A stretch of 64,000 bases of DNA from Clostridia bacterium (GTDB taxonomy: Bacteria > Bacillota > Clostridia > Acetivibrionales > JAFADI01): the NCBI GenBank assembly GCA_026418695.1, contig JAOAAU010000122.1, positions 93,118 to 157,117 of the forward strand, written 5' to 3'. Shown piece after piece: positions 28,878 to 37,407 of the stretch; positions within the stretch are counted from its first letter, which is position 1, and each line of letters starts with the position of its first letter. A program made the translations under genes and the position numbers. Below the pieces are notes generated by a model. The model was not told the DNA's origin. It searched no databases and saw nothing but the letters and a program-made list of their open reading frames with translations.

Positions 28878-29777
28878 ATTGTTTTTCTACGTTGCAGAAA
28901 TATAAAAATTGAAATAGATCCGCTCTTCTTTGCAGTGATTGCCATTGTAATGGTTACAGGGTATTCAAGGGAATACATTATTACGAACCTGTCAATGCTG
29001 CTTCACGAAACGGCACATATTACAGCTGCTGCAATCCTGGGAAGAAAAGTCTATTCCATCCGGATACTTCCTGTAGGCATGAATGCCAGTATCCTGGAGA
29101 GTGACCTTTTAAGTTTCAAAAATATAATCATATATGCAGCAGGACCGGTTTTAAACCTGATGCTTGCTTTGGGTGGCTGGATGATGAGTTCATATTATTT
29201 GCCGAAGTCAAATGATATGCTTTTTTTTATCTCTGCAAACATCTGCCTGACCCTATTTAACCTGCTTCCGATTTTTCCGATGGATGGGGGTATGATACTG
29301 AAAGAAGTGTTGGCAGGCACGGTAGGACTTTTTTCGGCAAAAAAGTATACCAAGAGAATTAATCGTATCCTGGCAGGTATCCTGATTGCGATTGGATTTT
29401 TTCAGCTCGTCAGCAGCAATTGGAATTTCAGCGTGATGATTATCGGTGTATATGTTTTTTTTTCATTCCATGAAGGGGGAGTTGAAGTGGCTTTAATGAA
29501 CGTAAAAAACATTATCTACAGAAAAGCTCGATTGCTGAAAAAGGGTATTTATCAGGCAAGGGATTTGGTGGTTATCAAAACCCTTCATATGAGTGAAGTC
29601 ATCAAACAAATGGATTTTGACAGGTTTCATATTATCTATGTGCTGGATGAGGAGTTGAATATTCTCGCTGTCTTGACAGAACAGGAAATTATCGATGGAA
29701 TGTTGAAATATAATACGGAGATTACCTTTGACGAGTTTTTAAATCTGGAGAAACAAAAAAATAAAAATCTTTCATAA
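28878..29777 (+). CDS. spoIVFB: Stage IV sporulation intramembrane metalloprotease SpoIVFB
   Basis: An M50 site-2-type protease with HETAH (zinc HExxH), NLLPIFPMDGG (third ligand) and five to six membrane helices. A C-terminal CBS-like domain (residues about 215-290) includes IIYVLDEELNILAVLTEQE. It cleaves pro-sigma-K in the mother cell. The family N-terminus (IKIEIDPLFFAV) is encoded at 28902-28937, upstream of the first conventional in-frame start, a GTG at 28935. Between the strong GAGGAGG (28861-28867) and that GTG there is no in-frame ATG, GTG or TTG. An ATT at 28878 is well spaced and is my best guess, so the start is uncertain. Confidence 0.85.
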   Translation: MVFLRCRNIKIEIDPLFFAVIAIVMVTGYSREYIITNLSMLLHETAHITAAAILGRKVYSIRILPVGMNASILESDLLSFKNIIIYAAGPVLNLMLALGGWMMSSYYLPKSNDMLFFISANICLTLFNLLPIFPMDGGMILKEVLAGTVGLFSAKKYTKRINRILAGILIAIGFFQLVSSNWNFSVMIIGVYVFFSFHEGGVEVALMNVKNIIYRKARLLKKGIYQARDLVVIKTLHMSEVIKQMDFDRFHIIYVLDEELNILAVLTEQEIIDGMLKYNTEITFDEFLNLEKQKNKNLS

Positions 29778-29870
29778 AATCACCATATCTAAGTTTCGAC
29801 ATTTTATGTATAATTATATAATAGTATATTTTTCTATAGATATTGAATTTGTACAAAGGACGAAAATGAT

Positions 29871-30866
29871 ATGGTGAGGTTACGATTTCTGGTGATAGCG
29901 GTTTTATGCATTAGTTTGGCCGGATGCAGCGTTCCGGCTTCAAAAACTGTTGAAACAGCTAAGGTTGAAACAACAAAAGAGAGCAAAGAAGAACGAACCG
30001 TGAAATTTCACGACATTGAACCTGGCGAAGCAACAGAATCACAAAAGCAAAAAGAGAAAGTAAAAGAGGTTGAAACGGAGAAAAAACAACAACCTGAGAA
30101 TAAACCGGAAGTGCCTTCCCCTACACAGCCTGAGTTTTCCCCAGCCAAGTTAGAAAAGCTGGATAAAGAGGCCTTGGAAAAACTGGATAATACCAGATAT
30201 GCCTGGTGGATTACCATGAATAAGGAGCATAAAACGCCGGGAATTCCTGCTGTTGCTCAAAAGATGATTGCCCAAAATGACGGCATCTATATTGGAGATA
30301 TTTCAAAAAAAACAGTATACCTGACTTTTGATGAGGGGTATGAGAACGGATATACTTCCAGAATTCTGGATACTTTGAAAGAGAATCAAGTGAAAGCCTT
30401 GTTCTTTGTTACAGGCCCCTATATCAAGACCCAGGAAGCCTTGGTAAAACGGATGCTGCAGGAAGGACACCAGGTCGGTAACCATTCGATCAACCATCCA
30501 AGCTTGCCGGCGGTTACAATTCCAGCACTTGAAAATGAACTCTTTGGTCTTGAAAAAGAATTCGGCTCAAGATATGGAAAAGGTTTTAAGTATATGCGGC
30601 CACCCAGAGGAGAGTACAGCGAAAGAACGTTGGCTGCCGCCAAAGCCCTTGGCTATAAAACGATATTCTGGAGTTTTGCCTACAGGGATTTCGAGACCAA
30701 CAATCAAAAGGGTGCGGACTATGCGTATAACATGGTCATGAAAAATCTGCATCATGGTGCGGTCATCCTGCTTCATGCAGTATCCAAGGACAATGCGGAA
30801 GCGCTGGACAGGATCATCAAGGGAATTCAGGAGGAAGGCTATACCATCAGTCCTTTTGACCTGTAA
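29871..30866 (+). CDS. Polysaccharide deacetylase, PdaA-like lipoprotein
   Basis: 331 residues. The signal peptide ends in the lipobox SLAGC (Cys19), then comes a Lys/Glu/Pro-rich linker to about residue 95, then a NodB-homology domain. The sequence VYLTFDEGYENGYTSRILDT, together with EGHQVGNHSINHPSLP, the YMRPPRGEYSE motif and GYKTIFWSFAYRDFE, is much like Bacillus PdaA, which makes muramic delta-lactam in spore cortex. PdaA usually has FDNGYENG, and here Asp-Glu replaces Asp-Asn. It fits the preceding sporulation genes. Lipid anchoring is inferred from the lipobox only. Confidence 0.88.
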   Translation: MVRLRFLVIAVLCISLAGCSVPASKTVETAKVETTKESKEERTVKFHDIEPGEATESQKQKEKVKEVETEKKQQPENKPEVPSPTQPEFSPAKLEKLDKEALEKLDNTRYAWWITMNKEHKTPGIPAVAQKMIAQNDGIYIGDISKKTVYLTFDEGYENGYTSRILDTLKENQVKALFFVTGPYIKTQEALVKRMLQEGHQVGNHSINHPSLPAVTIPALENELFGLEKEFGSRYGKGFKYMRPPRGEYSERTLAAAKALGYKTIFWSFAYRDFETNNQKGADYAYNMVMKNLHHGAVILLHAVSKDNAEALDRIIKGIQEEGYTISPFDL

Positions 30867-30948
30867 AAGAGATAGTTCCTTTTATTGGGTGTTTGGCGTT
30901 AAGCAAATGCCATACCCATTAGTAGCGGACTAAACACGAAAAATAACT

Positions 30949-30978
30949 AAGGCATGGATGCTCATATATCCATGCCTT
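30949..30978. terminator. Shared terminator pdaA-like / metF
   Basis: AAGGCATGGAT (30949-30959) and ATCCATGCCTT (30968-30978) with an 8-base loop, between convergent genes. The minus-strand side runs into a T-rich stretch. Confidence 0.75.
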
Positions 30979-31012
30979 ACTCTATGCTATCGGAACCTGT
31001 TTCTGTAAAAGC

Positions 31013-31882
31013 TTACTTCATAAGTCCGGCTTGCTCCAGAATCTCTCTTGTTGACTTTGGACGATTCATCGTGTATAGGTGAATTCCGTCTGCGCCGTTG
31101 TCGATCAGGTCCCGGATCTGTGTGCTGGCGTATTCAATACCGGCTTTTACCAGGTCATCGGGATTGTCGCTGTACTTATCCATCATCAGCACCAGCTTGG
31201 CAGGGAGAGAACAGCCGCTTTTCGCGGTCATGGTCTTGATCTGGTCTGCCTTGAAAATGGGCATAATGCCAGGTACTACGGGACAATCAATTTCAATGGA
31301 CTTGATTTTGTCGACAAAATCATAGAAAAGCCTGTTATCAAAGAAAAACTGGGTCACAAGGTAATCCGCACCGGCATCCACTTTTTGCTTTAAGAACATT
31401 CTGTCCTGCTTCAGGGTTTTATTTTCAGGATGGCCTTCCAGATAAGCCGCGGCAGCGATGCAAAAGTTATCCTTGCTTTTGATATGTCCGATGAGCTCAC
31501 TGGCGTACTGATAGACGTTTTTACTAAAATCAAAATCCGGCTGATTCACAGGGGGATCACCTCTGAGTGCAAGAATGTTTTCAAGCTTATGCTCCAGCAT
31601 GAGGCGGAGCATAGCATTGATTTCATTTTCTGAATGACCTACGCAGGTGAAATGTGCGACACACTCAATCCCATACTCGTTCTTGATTTTTGATGCGATT
31701 TCAACGGTTCTTCCCTGCTGACTGCCGCCGGCTCCGTAGGTAACGCTCATATAATCCGGCTTCAGTTCACTGAATTGTTCCAGCTTGTCAAAGATTGTTT
31801 CCAATGGGGTATCAAATCTTGGGGGAAATATTTCAAACGAAATTACCGGTTCTTTTTCTTTAAACAAATCAATTACTTTCAT
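31013..31882 (-). CDS. metF: 5,10-methylenetetrahydrofolate reductase
   Basis: A 289-residue MetF flavoprotein. The motifs EPVISFEIFPPR (conserved catalytic Glu), VTYGAGGSQQGRT, NILALRGDPP and DAGADYLVTQFFFDN are all present, and the length matches MetF. GGAGG precedes the ATG and a consensus promoter lies 36 bp further up. It reduces methylene-THF to methyl-THF for methionine synthesis or, in acetogens, the Wood-Ljungdahl methyl branch. No other methyl-branch gene is near, so a biosynthetic role is more likely. The next gene pair, nfnAB, is divergent and supplies NADPH, but the link is only positional. Confidence 0.95.
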   Translation of the reverse strand: MKVIDLFKEKEPVISFEIFPPRFDTPLETIFDKLEQFSELKPDYMSVTYGAGGSQQGRTVEIASKIKNEYGIECVAHFTCVGHSENEINAMLRLMLEHKLENILALRGDPPVNQPDFDFSKNVYQYASELIGHIKSKDNFCIAAAAYLEGHPENKTLKQDRMFLKQKVDAGADYLVTQFFFDNRLFYDFVDKIKSIEIDCPVVPGIMPIFKADQIKTMTAKSGCSLPAKLVLMMDKYSDNPDDLVKAGIEYASTQIRDLIDNGADGIHLYTMNRPKSTREILEQAGLMK

Positions 31883-31917
31883 CGATCAGACCTCCAGAAT
31901 ACACAATTGTTTACTCT

Positions 31918-31945
31918 ATTATATCATGACGTCAAATTCTGTCAA
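31918..31945 (-). promoter_or_regulatory. Predicted sigma-A promoter of metF
   Basis: Read on the minus strand: TTGACA (31945-31940), 16 bases, TATAAT (31923-31918). It predicts a leader of about 30 bases before metF. Confidence 0.75.
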
Positions 31946-32108
31946 GTATAATTAAAATACAATCAAATTCAACCAAAACTACATCAAGTTTAATGATGTT
32001 ATGATGGAAGTCTAATGAAGAATGTTTTATACCTTATCTTATAATCCATGAATGAAAAATCTGCTTATGTATTTATGTAAAGCTTAGAGCATATATAGTT
32101 TATGAAAG

Positions 32109-32137
32109 TTGACTTAATAAAGGGTAAGGGATAAAAT
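32109..32137 (+). promoter_or_regulatory. Predicted sigma-A promoter of nfnAB
   Basis: TTGACT (32109-32114), 17 bases, TAAAAT (32132-32137). Confidence 0.6.
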
Positions 32138-32292
32138 AGTTTTATGTGAAATGAATGCGTTCTGTATCTCATAAACATCCGAAAAATCTGCAGCCGGGTG
32201 AAACCAGCTTCTACATGTTAAAACCAATATTACCAGCCGGTTATGCGTCGAATAAATCAAAGCAAGCATCGAATGAAATGAGGGGGAAATCT

Positions 32293-33138
32293 ATGTTTAG
32301 AATTGTGAGAAAGCAAGTACTGAATCCAGCAGTTAAGCTGATGGAGATTGAAGCCCCGTATGTTGCAAAAAAAGCGGCACCGGGACAGTTTATTATCCTG
32401 AGGACCGATGAAAATGGAGAAAGGATACCGCTGACCATTGCCGATTATAACCGTGAGAAGGGTACGGTTACAATTATTTTTCAGGAAGTAGGAAAGACAA
32501 CGAAAGTGCTGGGAGAAATGAAGGAAGGTGACTACCTCCTCGATTTTGTCGGACCCTTAGGTGTTGCTTCCCACCTTGATGGATATAGGAAGGTGGCGGT
32601 GATCGGCGGTGGGCTAGGCACGGCCATTGCATATCCGCAAGCCAAGAAACTGCACGAGTTGGGGGCGGAAGTACATTCCATCGTAGGTTTCAGAAATCAG
32701 GAGTTGATCATCCTGGAAAAGGAAATGCAGCAAGTCAGCAATAAGCTGATTGTTGCAACCGATGACGGTTCCAACGGAAACAAGGGTTTTGTGACGGATA
32801 TGCTGAAGAAATTGATTGAAGAAGGAAATCAGTATGATCTTGTGATTGCCATCGGACCCTTGATCATGATGAAAGTGGTAAGCAACCTTACAAAACAGTA
32901 TGGGATTAAAACGCTCGTAAGCATGAACCCTGTAATGATCGATGGAACAGGAATGTGCGGGGGGTGCCGTGTGAGCGTTGGGGGCAAAACAAAGTTTGCG
33001 TGTGTGGATGGACCTGACTTTGACGGACATGAAGTTGATTTTGATGAAGCCATGAGAAGGCAAATGATGTACAAGAGTGAGGAAAAAAGATCCCAGGAAG
33101 AACATGCTTGCAGATTGGGGGGCCAAACCAATGCCTAA
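32293..33138 (+). CDS. nfnA: NADH-dependent ferredoxin:NADP+ oxidoreductase subunit A
   Basis: 281 residues with a ferredoxin-NADP reductase-like FAD and NAD(H)-binding layout: PGQFIILRTDENGERIPLTI (FAD), VAVIGGGLGTAIAYPQAKKL (nucleotide-binding), and a [2Fe-2S] site DGTGMCGGCRVSVGGKTKFAC with its Asp/Cys ligands. The ATG at 32293 follows AGGGGG and gives the family N-terminus MFRIVRKQVLNPAVKLMEIE. With NfnB it couples NADH and reduced ferredoxin oxidation to NADP+ reduction in the cytoplasm, an electron-bifurcating reaction of anaerobes. Similar subunits were annotated as sulfide dehydrogenase SudB, which is an older name for the same family. Confidence 0.92.
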   Translation: MFRIVRKQVLNPAVKLMEIEAPYVAKKAAPGQFIILRTDENGERIPLTIADYNREKGTVTIIFQEVGKTTKVLGEMKEGDYLLDFVGPLGVASHLDGYRKVAVIGGGLGTAIAYPQAKKLHELGAEVHSIVGFRNQELIILEKEMQQVSNKLIVATDDGSNGNKGFVTDMLKKLIEEGNQYDLVIAIGPLIMMKVVSNLTKQYGIKTLVSMNPVMIDGTGMCGGCRVSVGGKTKFACVDGPDFDGHEVDFDEAMRRQMMYKSEEKRSQEEHACRLGGQTNA

Positions 33139-34525
33139 TATGTCTTTGAATAAAGTAAAAATTCCTGAACAGGACCCGAATATAAGGAATAAAAATTTTC
33201 TGGAAGTTGCTTTGGGATATGCGGAAGACATGGCCAAAGAAGAAGCACAGAGATGCCTTCAATGTAAAAATAAGCCTTGTGTGGCCGGATGTCCGGTGAA
33301 TGTCCAGATTCCTGAATTTATTCAGCTTGTTGCAGAGGGCCGGTTCGAGGAGGCTTATGACAAGGTAAGGGAAACGAACAGCCTGCCGGCGATTTGCGGA
33401 AGGGTATGTCCGCAGGAATCTCAATGTGAGAACCTTTGTGTCAGAGCAAAAAAAGGAGAATCTGTCGGGATCGGACGTCTGGAAAGGTTTGTTGCCGATT
33501 GGTATTTGGCCAATAGGGAAAGCAAAGTGGAAAAAGTTGGAAAGCTGAATAGAAAAGTAGCGGTTGTCGGGTCCGGTCCTGCCGGTTTGACTTGTGCAGG
33601 GGATTTGGCGAAGCTGGGATATGATGTTACCATTTTTGAAGCCTTCCATGTACCCGGAGGCGTATTGATGTATGGAATCCCTGAATTCAGACTTCCAAAA
33701 GCGCTGGTGCAAAGGGAAATTGAGTCAGTAAAGCAGTTGGGGGTAGAAATCAAAACCAATATGGTGATCGGTAAGGTGTTGTCTCTGGATGAACTGATTG
33801 AAGAGGGCTACGAAGCAATCTTTATTGGTTCAGGCGCGGGCCTGCCCAGCTTTATGGGAATCCCGGGAGAAAACCTCAATGGGGTTTATTCCGCTAACGA
33901 ATTCCTCACAAGAATCAACCTGATGAAGGCATATAAGTTCCCGGAGTGTGATACCCCCGTGAAGATCGGCAGAAATGTTGCAATTGTCGGCGGAGGCAAT
34001 GTTGCCATGGATGCGGCTAGAAGTGCTTTAAGGCTTGGCGCTGAAAAGGTATATATCATCTACAGAAGATCCGAAAAGGAGATGCCCGCAAGGCTGGAAG
34101 AAGTTCACCATGCCAAGGAAGAAGGGATCATTTTCAAGCTGCTGACCAACCCGACAAGGATCCTTGGCACCGAGGATGGATGGGTGAAGGGAATTGAATG
34201 TGTAGAAATGGAATTGGGTGAACCGGATGCTTCCGGCAGAAGGAAGCCTGTGATAAAGCAAGGCTCGGAACATGTGGCGGATGTTGAAACAGTGGTCATT
34301 GCCATCGGGCAGAGCCCTAATCCATTGATATCCTCTACGACTCCCGGATTGGAAACTCAAAAGTGGGGAGGAATCATTGTGAATGAAGAAACAGGTTCCA
34401 CCAGCAAAGAAGGAGTGTACGCCGGCGGAGATGCTGTTACAGGTGCAGCTACCGTCATCCTTGCCATGGGAGCTGGAAAAAAAGCGGCCAAAGCTATTGA
34501 TGAATACCTAAAAAACAGTCAGTAA
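33131..34525 (+). CDS. nfnB: NADH-dependent ferredoxin:NADP+ oxidoreductase subunit B
   Basis: 464 residues, glutamate synthase small-subunit-like. N-terminal cysteines CLQCKNKPCVAGCPVN and CGRVCPQESQCENLC bind two [4Fe-4S] clusters. FAD and NADPH folds follow (VAVVGSGPAGLTCAGDLAKLG, VAIVGGGNVAMDAARSALRLG, and GVYAGGDAVTGAATVILAMG at the end). I start at ATG 33131, eight bases after GGGGGG, giving the family N-terminus MPNMSLNKVKIPEQDPN. It overlaps the nfnA stop by eight bases, indicating translational coupling. It carries the NADPH site of the bifurcating complex. A GltD role is unlikely because of the neighbour. Confidence 0.93.
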   Translation: MPNMSLNKVKIPEQDPNIRNKNFLEVALGYAEDMAKEEAQRCLQCKNKPCVAGCPVNVQIPEFIQLVAEGRFEEAYDKVRETNSLPAICGRVCPQESQCENLCVRAKKGESVGIGRLERFVADWYLANRESKVEKVGKLNRKVAVVGSGPAGLTCAGDLAKLGYDVTIFEAFHVPGGVLMYGIPEFRLPKALVQREIESVKQLGVEIKTNMVIGKVLSLDELIEEGYEAIFIGSGAGLPSFMGIPGENLNGVYSANEFLTRINLMKAYKFPECDTPVKIGRNVAIVGGGNVAMDAARSALRLGAEKVYIIYRRSEKEMPARLEEVHHAKEEGIIFKLLTNPTRILGTEDGWVKGIECVEMELGEPDASGRRKPVIKQGSEHVADVETVVIAIGQSPNPLISSTTPGLETQKWGGIIVNEETGSTSKEGVYAGGDAVTGAATVILAMGAGKKAAKAIDEYLKNSQ

Positions 34526-34539
34526 AATTTGCGTGGATC

Positions 34540-34572
34540 AAACCCGTGAGATTATTTCTCACGGGTTTTCTA
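34540..34572 (+). terminator. Terminator after nfnAB
   Basis: AAACCCGTGAGA (34540-34551) and TCTCACGGGTTT (34557-34568), a 12-bp stem with a 5-base loop followed by T. Confidence 0.88.
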
Positions 34573-34725
34573 TATAAGAAGAATTATACGGTTGATGATT
34601 CCGAAGCCCATGTACGGATTTTAAATGTAGGTTGTCTAATATGGCGAGCATCTGTCAATAATCTTATACAATAAATTCCTGTACAGAATTTTACTTTGGA
34701 GATATAATGTTTGAAGGTGATTGTG

Positions 34726-35121
34726 ATGCAGACAATAAATGTAAAAACTCCATCCAGAACAGCGATGATCGATATTACACCGAGGATTCAGGAAGTTGTC
34801 ACAAAGAGCGGTATCTTGTCGGGCATTTGTATTGTCTTCGTTCCCCATACGACTGCCGGGGTAACGATTAATGAGAATGCAGATCCGGATGTTGTTTCGG
34901 ATATCCTTCGGCAGATCAATAGAACCATTCCTTTTGACAGTGATTATCAGCATATGGAAGGGAATTCTGCCGCACATATCAAAGCAAGCCTGTTTGGGTT
35001 TTCAGAACAGCTGATCATAGAAAACGGACGGCTTGTTCTAGGAACATGGCAGAGTGTATATTTCTGCGAATTTGACGGTCCACGCAGCAGGCAAATTCAT
35101 ATTAAAATCATTGAGGGGTAA
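34726..35121 (+). CDS. YjbQ/UPF0047 family protein
   Basis: A 131-residue protein of the secondary thiamine-phosphate synthase-like YjbQ family. FVPHTTAGVTINENADPDV and GNSAAHIKASLFG carry the conserved His residues, and GTWQSVYFCEFDGPR the C-terminal motif. Weak thiamine phosphate synthase activity has been reported for members, but the true role is unclear. ATG 34726 is preferred over an upstream in-frame codon at 34711 because AAGGTGA precedes it by a normal distance. No thiamine genes are near. Confidence 0.9.
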   Translation: MQTINVKTPSRTAMIDITPRIQEVVTKSGILSGICIVFVPHTTAGVTINENADPDVVSDILRQINRTIPFDSDYQHMEGNSAAHIKASLFGFSEQLIIENGRLVLGTWQSVYFCEFDGPRSRQIHIKIIEG

Positions 35122-35242
35122 ATTCCCGTTTTCCTTATAAAACCTCTTTATGGCATCATAAGATTCCTTAATTTCAGGTGATAATTCTATAATAAAGTTC
35201 CTGCGTCTTATGACGAAAGGTTCTATTTCGGGGGTGCTGATC

Positions 35243-35863
35243 TTGGATACAATTAAACCGGGAGATATCGTTGCAATCAATCATTACTCCGGAATCAACC
35301 CTTACAAAAGTGTTGTTCTGGATGTACAGCCTGAATTCATGAAAGTGAAGCTCGCAAAAGAGTTTGCAGTAATGAGCTTCATTGTAGGAGATCCTGCTGT
35401 CGTGGGAATCCAAAAAAGTGATGGGATTGCCCTTAAGGGCTGTAATGTTCTAGGGCTGAAGACGAAGGAAGATACCATTGAATTGAAGATTGACAAGCTG
35501 GAGACAGGCGCAGAGAACAGACAGTGGGAACGTTATCCGGTTTCGATTTATACGGATATCCGGACAAGGGAGTGTAAAAAAAAGCAGATTGGGATCATCA
35601 AAGACATGAGCTATTATGGCATGATGATCTATTCTAAAGCGGATCTGCCGGTAAATGAGCAACTAGAAGTGGATGTCTATATGGATAAGCATATTGTATT
35701 TTTAAAGACCAATATCGCCAGAAAGATCCAAAGCGAACACTACTTTCAATATGGGTTAAGCATTGTCTATGAAGACAGCAGTTCATTAAACTACATGAAG
35801 GATTACATAAAACGGATTACACAGGAGCAGGAAGAACAGATAAGAAAAGTAAAAATCAAATAA
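35243..35863 (+). CDS. PilZ domain protein, YcgR-like
   Basis: About 206 residues. An N-terminal beta-rich YcgR-like domain (about 1-95) is followed by a PilZ domain with the c-di-GMP motifs RQWER (RxxxR) and DMSYYGM (DxSxxG). It probably changes flagellar or wall activity on c-di-GMP binding. The start is best placed at the TTG at 35243, preceded by GGGGGTG at 35230-35236. An ATG at 35210 lacks a ribosome binding site. A GGDEF protein in the same window (57409-60399) could supply the nucleotide, though many others are likely elsewhere. Confidence 0.85.
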   Translation: MDTIKPGDIVAINHYSGINPYKSVVLDVQPEFMKVKLAKEFAVMSFIVGDPAVVGIQKSDGIALKGCNVLGLKTKEDTIELKIDKLETGAENRQWERYPVSIYTDIRTRECKKKQIGIIKDMSYYGMMIYSKADLPVNEQLEVDVYMDKHIVFLKTNIARKIQSEHYFQYGLSIVYEDSSSLNYMKDYIKRITQEQEEQIRKVKIK

Positions 35864-35920
35864 GATATGCTTGAGGAGTTCAACTATGAACTCCTTTTCT
35901 ATTTAATCTGCATATTTTGA

Positions 35921-35949
35921 TTGACATTATGTTCCAATTAGTATATAAA
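35921..35949 (+). promoter_or_regulatory. Strong predicted promoter of padR-like gene
   Basis: TTGACA (35921-35926), 17 bases, TATAAA (35944-35949). The -10 hexamer lies inside the inverted and direct repeats described next. Confidence 0.8.
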
Positions 35950-35988
35950 TATAGTAGTATATGGATATAGTAGTATGTAAATATACTA
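35939..35988. promoter_or_regulatory. Repeated operator, probably for the PadR regulator
   Basis: ATATAGTAGTAT occurs at 35949-35960 and again at 35965-35976 (period 16). The pair is flanked by the inverted arms TAGTATAT (35939-35946) and ATATACTA (35981-35988). It overlaps the -10 box and transcription start of the promoter, 15 bases before the regulator gene, as expected for negative autoregulation. Confidence 0.6.
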
Positions 35989-36003
35989 AAGGCAGGTGGT
36001 TAT

Positions 36004-36594
36004 GTGTTACCCAAAGTAAGTGTCTTGATACTCGGGATAATAAAAGAAAGGCCTCTGAATCCTTATGAAATCAATAAGCTTCTGGAAGAAATCAATGTGA
36101 AGAAATGGTTCCCTGTGGCGGCATCCTCTGTATATGCAACCGTAAGAAATCTGGATAAAAACGGGTATATTACTGGAACGGTAAAGAAAGACAGCAATAT
36201 GCCGGAGAAAACGATCTTTTCTGTTACGGAAAAGGGGCGGAAGATGCTTGAACAATCTCTGAAAGAGTATCTTGGCTGTATTGAACTGGACAATGTCAAA
36301 TCGAATATTGCCTGTATGTTCATATGTCATTTACATAAGGAAGAGGCATATGGAATATTAAAGGAAAAGCTCGAAAAGTTCAAACATGGCTCATTCCGTA
36401 TGAAGAAACAGATTGAAATGTTCGAAGACAATAAGCAAATACCTTCGACGGCCATAATTATTTTAAAGAGGAATATGAACTTGATCAATGCCGAGATAAA
36501 AATGATTGAAGAGCTCATTGAATATATGGATAACAATGAAGCTTGGAATCATTACCTGGCCATTGATTTGAAACGAGGAAAAAAGGAGAAATGA
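36004..36594 (+). CDS. PadR family transcriptional regulator
   Basis: 196 residues. An N-terminal winged helix (VLILGIIKERPLNPYEINKLL, then SVYATVRNLDKNGYITGTV) is followed by a C-terminal helical dimerisation part of the longer PadR-s2 type (Vir-like). It starts with GTG after AGGCAGGTGG. An out-of-frame ATG at 36002 can be dismissed because it stops after five codons. It lies five bases before a membrane protein gene and downstream of a promoter with a repeated operator, so it probably represses its own operon. The inducing compound is unknown. Confidence 0.9.
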   Translation: MLPKVSVLILGIIKERPLNPYEINKLLEEINVKKWFPVAASSVYATVRNLDKNGYITGTVKKDSNMPEKTIFSVTEKGRKMLEQSLKEYLGCIELDNVKSNIACMFICHLHKEEAYGILKEKLEKFKHGSFRMKKQIEMFEDNKQIPSTAIIILKRNMNLINAEIKMIEELIEYMDNNEAWNHYLAIDLKRGKKEK

Positions 36595-36598
36595 ATCA

Positions 36599-37336
36599 AT
36601 GAAGAAGTTTTTTAAATTCAAACCCGACCGTACTACAGGAATTACACTGCTGTTAGGAATAGCATCGATCGCGCTCAGCTTTCTATTAAAATATGCACAG
36701 TCTGATTTTGCATGGTTTATAATTAGGGATGTATTTCAGATTTCAATGATCGGACTGATATTTCCATTTATAATTCTTGCCAGAGACAAATCCAACTTCT
36801 TTCATGCCGGATTAAGATTTGATAAACCAATAAAATATGTTGCTATCAGTATCATCCTGGGTGCACTGCTGTCAATCAACTTTATTATGAGAATTACTGA
36901 CCCCTCTTCTCTCTTGAGCACTCCGACCATCATCAGGGCATCAATCATCATGGCTGCAAACATATATGAACTTATATTTTTCTTTGTGTTTTTAACTTTC
37001 TATTTTGAGAAAGCTTTCGGAGCCATTCCTGCAGTCATACTATCGTCGGCTTTCTACTGGCTGCATCATATAGGATTTCAACCGGAGTTTGAACTCTTTA
37101 TCATTGGTATTGTTTTCATCACCATATTCAGAATAGCAAAACACTGGCTGATATGTATTCCACTATGGTGGATCGGAGGGTTGGGAGATGTTTTGATTAC
37201 ATCTGCGGACTCAGCAAATACAGCCCATGTTGTTTGGTGGAGAAGTGCATTCATCGCGGGAGTTATACTGATTATGTTTTATCTTAAATATCCGTTTGGT
37301 GTTAAGCAGACTTATGAAAAGAATATCACTTCATAA
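36599..37336 (+). CDS. Multi-pass membrane protein, degenerate CPBP/ABI family
   Basis: 245 residues with about seven membrane helices. The layout is like the CPBP intramembrane protease family. A segment around 125-155 (NIYELIFFFVFLTFYFEKAF, then FYWLHHIGFQPEF) aligns with the catalytic region, but the EExxxR motif has lost its second Glu and Arg. Only a His pair (HH) remains. A protease activity is therefore doubtful. It is translated directly after the PadR regulator and is probably its main target. PadR-controlled membrane proteins often respond to drugs or wall stress. Confidence 0.72.
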   Translation: MKKFFKFKPDRTTGITLLLGIASIALSFLLKYAQSDFAWFIIRDVFQISMIGLIFPFIILARDKSNFFHAGLRFDKPIKYVAISIILGALLSINFIMRITDPSSLLSTPTIIRASIIMAANIYELIFFFVFLTFYFEKAFGAIPAVILSSAFYWLHHIGFQPEFELFIIGIVFITIFRIAKHWLICIPLWWIGGLGDVLITSADSANTAHVVWWRSAFIAGVILIMFYLKYPFGVKQTYEKNITS

Positions 37337-37407
37337 GTATATTTTTTGAGACGATGATATGCTGATGATTAGGTACTTGAAAAAGTAGAAGCAAAATTTT
37401 GGGGGGA

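Larger units (their letters stand above)
31883..32292. other. Divergent region metF / nfnA, with long nfnA leader
   Basis: About 410 bases with no gene I accept. It holds the metF promoter (minus) and the nfnA promoter (plus, 32109-32137), and then a leader of about 150 bases before the nfnA ATG. The leader happens to be an open frame joined to nfnA, but the family N-terminus starts at 32293. No named riboswitch fold is recognised in it. Confidence 0.45.

Noticed and set aside
32155..32292. In-frame N-terminal extension of nfnA (46 codons)
   Set aside because: NfnA family proteins start at MFRIVRKQ. The AGGGGG before 32293 decides the start, and the extension has no ribosome site.
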